DNA of 7,268 nucleotides from Lachnospiraceae bacterium (GTDB lineage Bacteria > Bacillota > Clostridia > Lachnospirales > Lachnospiraceae): contig JAEEKC010000014.1 in assembly GCA_016282215.1 (NCBI GenBank), positions 1-7,268 of the forward strand, read 5' to 3'. A model generated the notes under the pieces. It saw only the letters and a program-made list of their open reading frames with translations, was not told where the DNA came from and searched no databases. The number at the start of each line of letters is the position of its first letter. Positions within the stretch are counted from its first letter, which is position 1. The translations under genes and the position numbers were made by a program. Positions 1 to 5,781 of the stretch are shown in pieces.

Positions 1-14
1 TGATATCCGTTTTG

Positions 15-23
15 TGGTATAGT
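15..23 (+). promoter_or_regulatory. Candidate extended -10 promoter element upstream of rimP
   Basis: The sequence TGGTATAGT contains a TG-N extension (15-17) and a TATAGT hexamer (18-23) that matches TATAAT at five of six positions. With normal 17-nt spacing the -35 box would fall just before the window start, so only half of the promoter can be judged. Transcription would begin near position 30 and give a leader of about 67 nt before rimP. The placement fits the first gene of the operon, but it is inferred from the hexamer alone. Confidence 0.4.
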
Positions 24-51
24 ACGCTTTGTAGTGAAGATGGAACTTAAG

Positions 52-77
52 TTGAGTGGACCGAGAGGTCCACTCAA
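52..77 (+). promoter_or_regulatory. Perfect 11-bp hairpin with GAGA tetraloop in the rimP leader
   Basis: TTGAGTGGACC (52-62) and GGTCCACTCAA (67-77) are exact reverse complements around a GAGA loop (63-66), a GNRA-type tetraloop that stabilises RNA hairpins. A G-T wobble (51/78) can extend the stem. No T-run follows on either strand, so it does not look like an intrinsic terminator. It lies between the candidate promoter and the rimP ribosome binding site (GGAG, 87-90), so it would form at the 5' end of the mRNA. It could protect the 5' end or bind a regulator, or act as a palindromic DNA operator; the sequence does not decide. Confidence 0.6.
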
Positions 78-96
78 TGTATGTATGGAGAAAGCT

Positions 97-561
97 ATGT
101 CAAAAAGGGAAATATATGAGGAGAAGGCAGAACAGCTGATCGCGCCGATCCTCGAAGAAAACCACTTTGAACTTGCGGATATGGAGTATATCAAAGAAGC
201 AGGCAATTGGTATCTTCGGGCGTATATCGACAAAGAAGGCGGCATTACCATCGATGACTGTGAGCTGGTCAGCCGCGCTTTTTCAGATCTGCTGGATCAG
301 GAAGATTTTATCGAAGATTCCTACATTCTTGAAGTCAGCAGTCCGGGACTTCTGCGGCCGCTGAAGAAAGACAGGGATTTTCAAAGGAAACTCGGTGAGC
401 GGATCGAGATCAAAACCTTTGCCGCGGTGGACGGCAAGAAAGAATTCGAGGGCGTGCTCAGGAGTTTTGAAAAAGACAGTATCACCGTGGAGACGGATGA
501 CGGCGAGAAAGTATTCCAAAGAAATGCGCTGGCGCTGGTTCGCCCGTATGTGGAGTTTTAA
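97..561 (+). CDS. rimP: Ribosome maturation factor RimP
   Basis: This is a 154-residue protein, the usual RimP length. RimP binds the assembling 30S subunit in the cytoplasm and helps its late maturation. The N-terminal alpha/beta domain spans about residues 8-85 and ends in the family-typical stretch LEVSSPGLLRPL (78-89). The C-terminal Sm/SH3-like beta domain covers about 90-154, including the strand region FEGVLRSFEKDSITVE. The ATG at 97 is chosen because GGAG (87-90) sits 6 nt upstream and the protein then begins MSKREIYEEK, like other RimPs. An in-frame GTG at 34 would add 21 residues encoded by the leader hairpin and lacks a ribosome binding site. It is the first gene of the nusA-infB operon here, as in many bacteria. 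Confidence 0.95.
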   Translation: MSKREIYEEKAEQLIAPILEENHFELADMEYIKEAGNWYLRAYIDKEGGITIDDCELVSRAFSDLLDQEDFIEDSYILEVSSPGLLRPLKKDRDFQRKLGERIEIKTFAAVDGKKEFEGVLRSFEKDSITVETDDGEKVFQRNALALVRPYVEF

Positions 562-582
562 GGTTGTTATTTTAATCAACGC

Positions 583-626
583 AGTGTAAAGTCCGGTAAA
601 TTGAACCGGAGGAAAAAACTAATGAT
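583..626 (+). promoter_or_regulatory. Leader module copy A upstream of nusA (hairpin, SD, short ORF start)
   Basis: The module has AGTGTAAAGT (583-592), then a hairpin with stem TCCGGT (592-597) and ACCGGA (605-610) around a 7-nt loop. The 3' arm runs into an SD sequence GGAGG (608-612). Ten nt after GGAG (608-611) an ATG (622) opens a three-codon ORF, Met-Ile-Asn-stop (622-633). The stop TAG overlaps the nusA SD (GGAGG, 633-637). A second copy lies at 6215-6258 upstream of nrnA with identical internal spacing. The hairpin overlaps the first SD, so folding could limit access to it. TTGTTA (564-569) and TAAAGT (587-592) are 17 nt apart and each matches a promoter hexamer at four of six positions, so a weak internal promoter is an alternative reading. 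Confidence 0.5.
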
Positions 627-645
627 CAATTAGGAGGAAATCATT

Positions 646-1917
646 ATGAACACCGAACTTTTGGAGGCATTGGATCTACTGGAGAGGGAAAAAGACATCA
701 GCAGGGAAGTCCTGTTTGAAGCCATTGAAAGCTCCCTGGTGGCAGCTTACAAGAATCACTACGGCAAAGGCGTAGCAGGCAGGGCAGAAAACGGCGTTGC
801 ACATGTTGACCGCGAGACCGGTGATTTCAGGGTGTTTTCCAAAAAGGAGATCGTGGAAACAGACGATGATGTGCTGAGTGATATCAACCAGATCTGCCTT
901 GAGGATGCAAAGAAATATAATAAGGATGCACAGGTTGGCGAAACCATCGAAGTGGAAGTGCAGTCAAAGGAATTTTCCAGGATCGCGGCACAGAACGCTA
1001 AGAACGTCATCCTGCAGAAGATCCGCGAGGAAGAGCGCAGCGTGATCTACAACCAGTTCAATGAAAAAGAGAAAAACATTGTGACCGGTATCGTACAGCG
1101 TGAAACGGATCACGGCGTGATGATCAATCTCGGCAAGATCGATGCTACACTGACGGAAAAAGAATCGGTAAAGACTGAGCATTTCCGTTCCGGTGAGCGT
1201 ATTAAGGTTTATGTATTGGAAGTCCGCAATACGACAAGAGGACCGCGTATCCTGGTGAGCCGTACCCATCCGGATCTGGTACGCCGCCTCTTTGAGTCCG
1301 AAGTGGCAGAGATCGCTGACGGAACTGTACAGATCAAGGCGATTGCCCGTGAGCCCGGCAGCCGTTCCAAGATGGCAGTTTGGAGTGATAACCCGGAAGT
1401 GGATCCCGTAGGTGCCTGCGTCGGTATGAACGGCAGCCGCGTGAATTCTATCGTTGACGAGCTTCGCGGTGAAAAGATCGATATCATCAACTGGGATGAG
1501 AACCCCGGACAGCTGATCCAGAATGCTCTTTCTCCGGCAAAGATCATCTATGTGTTTGCGGATCCGGAAGAGAAAACTGCTAAGGTTGTGGTTCCCGATT
1601 ATCAGCTTTCACTGGCGATCGGTAAAGAAGGCCAGAATGCTCGTCTTGCGGCAAGACTGACCGGTTACAAGATCGATATCAAGTCTGAGACCCAGGCTGC
1701 TGATGCGCCCGGATTCCGTCCTGAAGACTATATGGAATATGAGGACGAGTACGAAGGCGAGTACGAGGAAGGATACGAGGGCGAATACGAAGACGGTGAG
1801 TATGTTGCCGGCGAAGAGGAATATGCGCAGGGCGATGAAGCAGTTTATGAAGATGTCCCGCAGGATGCTGACGGAGACGTAACCGAGGCAGACAGTGAAG
1901 ATGGGCAGGAAGGCTGA
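646..1917 (+). CDS. nusA: Transcription termination/antitermination factor NusA
   Basis: NusA binds RNA polymerase and nascent RNA and modulates pausing, termination and antitermination. The N-terminal polymerase-binding domain (about 1-130) opens MNTELLEALDLLEREKDISR. The S1 domain covers about 143-207, ending near GPRILVSRTHPDLVRRLF. KH1 lies about 228-282 with GACVGMNGSRV (256-266), and KH2 about 296-348 with AIGKEGQNARLA (324-335). After KH2 comes an acidic Tyr/Glu-rich tail (about 359-423), so the protein has 423 residues; NusA proteins ending at KH2 are nearer 350-370. E. coli-type C-terminal acidic repeat domains are not visible. The start is fixed by GGAGG (633-637), 8 nt upstream of ATG 646. 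The 3' end overlaps ylxR, which implies translational coupling. Confidence 0.97.
   Translation: MNTELLEALDLLEREKDISREVLFEAIESSLVAAYKNHYGKGVAGRAENGVAHVDRETGDFRVFSKKEIVETDDDVLSDINQICLEDAKKYNKDAQVGETIEVEVQSKEFSRIAAQNAKNVILQKIREEERSVIYNQFNEKEKNIVTGIVQRETDHGVMINLGKIDATLTEKESVKTEHFRSGERIKVYVLEVRNTTRGPRILVSRTHPDLVRRLFESEVAEIADGTVQIKAIAREPGSRSKMAVWSDNPEVDPVGACVGMNGSRVNSIVDELRGEKIDIINWDENPGQLIQNALSPAKIIYVFADPEEKTAKVVVPDYQLSLAIGKEGQNARLAARLTGYKIDIKSETQAADAPGFRPEDYMEYEDEYEGEYEEGYEGEYEDGEYVAGEEEYAQGDEAVYEDVPQDADGDVTEADSEDGQEG
1735..1794 (+). repeat. Five 12-bp tandem units encoding a Tyr-Glu repeat in the NusA tail
   Basis: Five consecutive 12-bp units encode EYED, EYEG, EYEE, GYEG and EYED (NusA residues 364-383). 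Tyrosines fall every four residues at 365, 369, 373, 377 and 381, with others nearby at 362, 386, 393 and 401. The units differ at third codon positions (for example tac/tat and gag/gaa), so the repeat is not a very recent slippage product. The tail is strongly negative and likely disordered. Confidence 0.75.
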
Positions 1918-2236
1918 CAAAGACTCTGGCGGTCAGACCGGCAAAGACAGTGTATGGACGGAAATAAGAACGCCACTTCGTCAGTGCATGGGATGCGGCA
2001 GGCGAGCGGAGCAGAAATCTTTTATCAGGATCGCAGCGGGAAAGGACGGATCTTTGTTTGTGGATCTGACCGGTAAGGCCGGTGGCAGAGGCGCATATCT
2101 TTGCAAGGATCTTGCCTGTCTGGAAAAAGCAGGAAAACGTCATGCGTTTTCCAGGAGTTTTCGAAGCCGGATCGATGAGAGTCTCGTTGCCGGAATAGAA
2201 AAGGATCTGCGGGAAGCGCTTGAAATAAAGAAGTGA
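1895..2236 (+). CDS. ylxR: YlxR/RnpM family RNA-binding protein (DUF448)
   Basis: This is a small basic protein of the YlxR family, which sits between nusA and infB in many Gram-positives; the B. subtilis member has been reported to bind and modulate RNase P. With the GTG start it has 113 residues. Family hallmarks are RQCMGCGRR (29-37) and GGRGAYLC (63-70). Cysteines at 31, 34, 70 and 75 could form a metal-binding set, which is inference. The first ~27 residues are an extra polar N-terminus compared with the roughly 90-residue family core. GTG 1895 is preferred because GAGG (1885-1888) lies 6 nt upstream; ATG 1901 is an alternative with 12-nt spacing. Either start overlaps the nusA end by 17-23 nt. 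Confidence 0.9.
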   Translation: MKMGRKADKDSGGQTGKDSVWTEIRTPLRQCMGCGRRAEQKSFIRIAAGKDGSLFVDLTGKAGGRGAYLCKDLACLEKAGKRHAFSRSFRSRIDESLVAGIEKDLREALEIKK

Positions 2237-2237
2237 G

Positions 2238-2275
2238 TTTTCACAGGATCATATGAAAAGTTAGCGGTTGCTAAC
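2238..2275 (+). promoter_or_regulatory. Two abutting hairpins in the ylxR-ylxQ gap
   Basis: TTTTCA (2238-2243) pairs with TGAAAA (2254-2259) around a 10-nt loop, and GTTAGC (2260-2265) pairs with GCTAAC (2270-2275) around GGTT. The first stem ends exactly where the second begins, so both can stack. They fill most of the gap and leave only a weak SD (TGGAA, 2279-2283) before the ylxQ ATG. A three-codon ORF, Met-Lys-Ser-stop (2253-2264), with AGGA 4 nt upstream, overlaps them. No T-run follows, so termination is unlikely. Confidence 0.4.
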
Positions 2276-2292
2276 ATTTGGAACAAAAGCCC

Positions 2293-2601
2293 ATGAAAGA
2301 AAAAAAGATCTTGTCCCTGCTGGGACTTTGCAGAAGGGCCGGGAAACTGATCAGCGGCCAGGAAAAAGTGGAATCGGGTATCAGAGAAGGACAGGCGCTC
2401 CTTGTTGTGATCGCAGCGGACGCTTCTGATAATACAAAAAAAAGATTCACTGACAAGTGCAGTTTTTATGAAGTACCATGTTACTGTGTTTTTACAAAAG
2501 AAGAGATCGGACAGGCCATCGGATATGAAGAGCGTGCTACGCTGGCGGTAACGGACGAGGGATTTGCTGACAAGATCATGCAGCTGTTTGAAAGTACCTG
2601 A
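2293..2601 (+). CDS. ylxQ: YlxQ, L7Ae/L30e-family ribosomal-like RNA-binding protein
   Basis: This is a 102-residue single-domain protein of the L7Ae/L30e/S12e fold. The N-terminus LLGLCRRAGKLISGQEKVES and the following AADASDNTKKRF stretch are typical of YlxQ. L7Ae-family proteins bind kink-turn RNAs; the exact in vivo target of YlxQ is not well settled. The fixed position between ylxR and infB supports the call. ATG 2293 gives the usual start (MKEKKILSLLGL) but has only a weak SD (TGGAA, 9 nt upstream). An in-frame TTG at 2278 would add five residues and lies just after a hairpin with no SD, so I reject it. Weak initiation suggests low expression or control by the hairpins upstream. Confidence 0.9.
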   Translation: MKEKKILSLLGLCRRAGKLISGQEKVESGIREGQALLVVIAADASDNTKKRFTDKCSFYEVPCYCVFTKEEIGQAIGYEERATLAVTDEGFADKIMQLFEST

Positions 2602-2611
2602 CGTCAGAGGG

Positions 2612-2671
2612 ATGAAAGAAGAACGCAGATGGCCAAAGGCCGTGAAATACAAGAAGCAGGAGGTAGTGTAA
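2612..2671 (+). other. 19-codon ORF ending exactly at the infB start
   Basis: An ATG at 2612 opens MKEERRWPKAVKYKKQEVV followed by TAA (2669-2671), directly adjacent to the infB ATG at 2672. The peptide is basic and has no recognisable family. A GAGG (2607-2610) lies only 1 nt before its ATG, too close for efficient initiation, so translation is doubtful. If translated, its ribosomes would stop on the infB start and could reinitiate there. A short GGCC-AAA-GGCC hairpin (2631-2641) lies inside it. Confidence 0.2.
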
Positions 2672-5602
2672 ATGGCAAAATTGAAGTTGAAGGAATTAGC
2701 CCTGGAGCTTGGGATCAGTGATGATGATGCCAAGAAGATCATGACGGACAGCGGGAGAGATGCAAAGTATACCCGTTTTACCAAGGCCTCCGCTTTATTG
2801 GATGAAGACATTGATTTCATCAGACAGCAGGCTGGATCTGCAGGAAAGAAAGCAGACAGCAAAAAAGAAACGAAGCCGGAAGAAAAAGCTGCGCAGGAAA
2901 GTGAAAAAAAGACAGCGAAGGCAAAAAGCGCTGAAAAGCCGGCTGAAAAAGCTGAGCAGAAGGCACAGCCTAAGGAGAGTGTGAAGACGGAAGAAAAGAA
3001 AGAGGCTGCGAAGACGGAAAAACCTGCTGCAGCCGCAGACGCAAAGAAAGCGGAAAAACCGGTAAATGCGCCGGCTCCAAAGCCTGAAGCCAGACCGGCA
3101 AAACCGGCAAACGCTCCGGCGCCGCAGGCACCGAAGGCAGGAGAGCAGAATCCGCCGAAAAAGAAAAAGGCGATCATTTTTGTCAATAATTCACAGACCG
3201 GCGGAAACAGACCGCCCCAGAGGAACGGACAGCAGGGCGGCGCTAATCGTCCGGTAAGACCGGGCGGCCAGCATCAGATCATCAAGCCGACCATTAAACC
3301 CGGCGCGATCCAGTCAACGCCGAAGCCGCAGCCGCAGCAGCCGCCGGTGAAGAAAAAGCCGGCACCGCAGCCACAGGCAGCAGAGCAGCAGACAAAACAG
3401 GCTGCCGCCGCGCCGGAGCAGCAGGCAAACACGCAGCAGAAGGCAGCGCAGGGACAGACGATCCAGACACTTCAGCCGAAAGGAGATCTCGGACGTGAAA
3501 AAACAAGAGACGAAAGACAGAGCCGCGGTGGCGATCAGGGCCGTGGAGCAAGGAATGAAGGTCAAGGCTCTCGTAACGCGGGTGGCAGGAGTTTTAGCTC
3601 TCCTGACCGTCCTCCTCGTAATGATGGAGGATCGCAAGGTGGACAAAAGAAAGGTAAAGGCGGCAACGGATTCTCTGACGGCGGCGACAAAGAAGGTCAA
3701 AAAGGCAGTGACAAGAGGCGCCTGAAGGACGGCGGAAGAAAAGGCCGCAATAATCAGATCTTTGATGAAGAAAACGAGAACACCAGCAGGAGAAATCGTG
3801 CCGGCAAGTTTATCAAGCCGGAGAAGAAGCCTGAGGTGGAAGAAGAGAAGATCAAGGTGATCACGATCCCCGAGACCATCACCATCAAGGATCTGGCGGA
3901 TAAGATGAAGATCCAGCCGGCTGCCATCATCAAAAAGCTCTTTATGCAGGGGCAGATCTTGACAGTGAATCAGGAAGTGGATTTTGAAACGGCTGAAAAT
4001 ATCGCGATCGAATTTGAGATCATCTGCGAGAAGGAAGAAGTTGTCGATGTGATCGAAGAACTTCTGAAAGAGGATGAAGAAAACGAAGAAAAACTGGTAC
4101 CCAGACCGCCCGTTATCTGCGTTATGGGTCATGTCGATCATGGTAAGACATCCCTTTTGGATGCCATCAGAAAGACCAATGTGACAGACCGCGAGGCCGG
4201 TGGTATCACGCAGCATATCGGTGCTTATACGGTCAAGATCAACGATCAGAGCATTACGTTCCTGGATACGCCGGGACATGAAGCATTCACGGCTATGCGT
4301 ATGCGTGGCGCGAATTCCACGGATATCGCGATCCTGGTTGTTGCAGCGGACGACGGTGTGATGCCGCAGACCGTAGAGGCGATCAACCATGCCAAGGCAG
4401 CCGGCATTGAGATCATTGTCGCAGTCAACAAGATTGATAAGCCCGGCGCGAACGTAGACAGGGTAAAACAGGAATTAACAGAATATGAACTGATCCCCAC
4501 GGATTGGGGCGGAAGCACGGAGTTTGTTCCGGTATCCGCAAAGTCCGGTGAGGGCATAGATGTTCTCCTCGAGACGATCCTGCTGACTGCAGAGATTCTG
4601 GAGCTGAAGGCAAATCCGAACCGTATGGGCCGTGGTCTTGTCATCGAGGCAGAGCTGGATAAGGGACGTGGTCCCGTTGCAACCGTTCTGGTACAAAAGG
4701 GAACGCTGCATGTGGGCGACTTTATTTCCGCGGGCGTGGCACATGGCCGTGTGCGTGCCATGGTGGATGATAAGGGACGCCGCGTAAAAGAGGCAAAACC
4801 TTCCACACCTGTCGAGATCCTCGGACTTTCCGATGTTCCCGGCGCAGGCGAGATCTTCATTGCCCATGAGAGTGATAAGGAAGCGAAATCCTTCGCGGAT
4901 ACTTTTGAAGCACAGAACAGAGTGAAGAAGCTTGAAGAGACCAAGTCCAAGATGTCCCTCGATGATCTGTTCTCACAGATCCAGGCTGGTAATCTGAAGG
5001 AACTGAATCTCATTGTCAAAGCAGACGTGCAGGGTAGTGTGGAGGCGGTTAAGCAGAGCCTCATGAAACTGTCCAATGATGAGGTTGTGGTAAAATGCAT
5101 CCACGGCGGTGTCGGTGCCATTAACGAATCCGATGTGGTTTTGGCAAGCGCATCTTCCGCGATCATCATCGGTTTCAATGTCCGTCCGGATGCGATGGCA
5201 AAGGCAACGGCAGAGCGCGAAGGCGTCGATGTCCGTCTGTACAAGGTCATCTATCAGGCGATCGAGGATGTGGAAGCAGCCATGAAGGGTATGCTCGATC
5301 CGATCTTCGAGGAGCAGGTTATCGGACACGCAGAAGTACGTCAGATCTTCAAGGCATCTGCGATCGGAAATATTGCCGGTTCGTATGTGCTTGACGGCCG
5401 CTTCGAGCGTGACTGCAAGATCCGCATCACCAGAGAGGGAGAGCAGATTTATGAAGGCCAGCTGCAGTCCCTCAAGCGCTTCAAGGATGATGTGAAAGAA
5501 GTCAAAGCCGGTTTCGAGTGCGGCCTTGTATTTGACGGTTTCGATCAGATGCAGGAACTCGATGTAGTTGAGGCATACATCATGGTCGAAGTACCGAGGT
5601 AA
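2672..5602 (+). CDS. infB: Translation initiation factor IF-2
   Basis: IF-2 is the GTPase that places initiator fMet-tRNA on the 30S subunit and promotes 50S joining. At 976 residues it is much longer than B. subtilis IF-2 (about 716). The order is: an IF2-N module (about 1-55); a disordered linker (about 56-385) that is first Ala/Lys/Glu-rich, then Pro/Gln-rich, then Gly/Arg/Asn-rich; a second IF2-N module (about 393-455); the G domain; and C-terminal domains including the fMet-tRNA-binding C2 module with ECG (949-951). GTPase motifs are intact: G1 GHVDHGKT (486-493), G2 GGITQHIGAY (510-519), G3 DTPGHE (532-537), G4 NKID (586-589) and G5 SAK (622-624). The start is fixed by AGGAGG (2658-2663), 8 nt before ATG. 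The sequence is uninterrupted. Confidence 0.98.
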   Translation: MAKLKLKELALELGISDDDAKKIMTDSGRDAKYTRFTKASALLDEDIDFIRQQAGSAGKKADSKKETKPEEKAAQESEKKTAKAKSAEKPAEKAEQKAQPKESVKTEEKKEAAKTEKPAAAADAKKAEKPVNAPAPKPEARPAKPANAPAPQAPKAGEQNPPKKKKAIIFVNNSQTGGNRPPQRNGQQGGANRPVRPGGQHQIIKPTIKPGAIQSTPKPQPQQPPVKKKPAPQPQAAEQQTKQAAAAPEQQANTQQKAAQGQTIQTLQPKGDLGREKTRDERQSRGGDQGRGARNEGQGSRNAGGRSFSSPDRPPRNDGGSQGGQKKGKGGNGFSDGGDKEGQKGSDKRRLKDGGRKGRNNQIFDEENENTSRRNRAGKFIKPEKKPEVEEEKIKVITIPETITIKDLADKMKIQPAAIIKKLFMQGQILTVNQEVDFETAENIAIEFEIICEKEEVVDVIEELLKEDEENEEKLVPRPPVICVMGHVDHGKTSLLDAIRKTNVTDREAGGITQHIGAYTVKINDQSITFLDTPGHEAFTAMRMRGANSTDIAILVVAADDGVMPQTVEAINHAKAAGIEIIVAVNKIDKPGANVDRVKQELTEYELIPTDWGGSTEFVPVSAKSGEGIDVLLETILLTAEILELKANPNRMGRGLVIEAELDKGRGPVATVLVQKGTLHVGDFISAGVAHGRVRAMVDDKGRRVKEAKPSTPVEILGLSDVPGAGEIFIAHESDKEAKSFADTFEAQNRVKKLEETKSKMSLDDLFSQIQAGNLKELNLIVKADVQGSVEAVKQSLMKLSNDEVVVKCIHGGVGAINESDVVLASASSAIIIGFNVRPDAMAKATAEREGVDVRLYKVIYQAIEDVEAAMKGMLDPIFEEQVIGHAEVRQIFKASAIGNIAGSYVLDGRFERDCKIRITREGEQIYEGQLQSLKRFKDDVKEVKAGFECGLVFDGFDQMQELDVVEAYIMVEVPR

Positions 5603-5646
5603 ACAGACATAACCGGTAACGCTGATACAGACAGAACCATATAAAG

Positions 5647-5744
5647 CCCTCCCCCTCTGGGGGCGCTAAGCGCCAGTGGCGCTTGCTCAGCGCGGACCGA
5701 GGCGGGAGCCGAGACGGGTGTCACCGAAGGTGACGGGTGAGGGG
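5647..5744. repeat. GC-rich, multiply folded repeat-like intergenic element
   Basis: This stretch of the infB-rbfA gap differs in composition from its flanks and is packed with inverted repeats. They are CCCCC/GGGGG (5651-5655/5659-5663), GGCGC/GCGCC (5662-5666/5670-5674), GCGCT/AGCGC (5679-5683/5689-5693) and GTCACC-GAA-GGTGAC (5720-5734). The ends are complementary: CCCCTC (5652-5657) with GAGGGG (5739-5744). It also holds direct repeats: CCGAGGCGGG (5697-5706) with CCGAGACGGG (5709-5718), and ACGGGTG twice (5714-5720, 5733-5739). There is no coding potential, transposase or clear target-site duplication. The style resembles small non-autonomous palindromic elements (REP/MITE-like) scattered between genes in Clostridia; that it is multicopy is inferred, since one copy is visible. 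Confidence 0.55.
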
Positions 5745-5781
5745 CAGAGAGCCGGAACCGAAATCATAGGAAACATTCGAT

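Noticed and set aside
34..96. In-frame GTG start giving a 21-residue N-terminal extension of RimP
   Set aside because: There is no SD before GTG 34, the extra codons would be the leader hairpin, and ATG 97 has GGAG 6 nt upstream with a typical RimP N-terminus.
2278..2292. TTG start adding five residues to YlxQ
   Set aside because: No SD precedes it, it lies directly after a hairpin, and ATG 2293 gives the usual family N-terminus.
2629..2640. ATGGCCAAA upstream of infB as a duplicated infB start (ATGGCAAAA)
   Set aside because: It is out of frame with infB (43 nt apart), has no good SD, and the similarity is only nine bases with one mismatch.
2140..3186. 348-codon antisense ORF, rich in Ala, Phe and Ser
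   Set aside because: It is the complement of the Lys/Glu/Ala-rich IF-2 N-terminal linker plus ylxQ and part of ylxR; its composition is what the complement of GAA/AAG/GCx codons gives, and it shows no domain or SD.
3314..4390. 358-codon antisense ORF opposite the IF-2 linker and second IF2-N module
   Set aside because: It has no recognisable domain, is Leu/Arg-rich as expected from complementing Gln/Pro/Lys codons, and lies wholly inside infB.
4246..5250. 334-codon antisense ORF opposite the IF-2 GTPase region
   Set aside because: The plus strand here encodes intact, conserved GTPase motifs. The antisense frame has no recognisable motif and is a shadow of codon bias.
5651..5744. Intrinsic terminator or attenuator between infB and rbfA
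   Set aside because: The hairpins are strong, but no T-run follows any of them on either strand, and rbfA and nrnA continue in the same direction.
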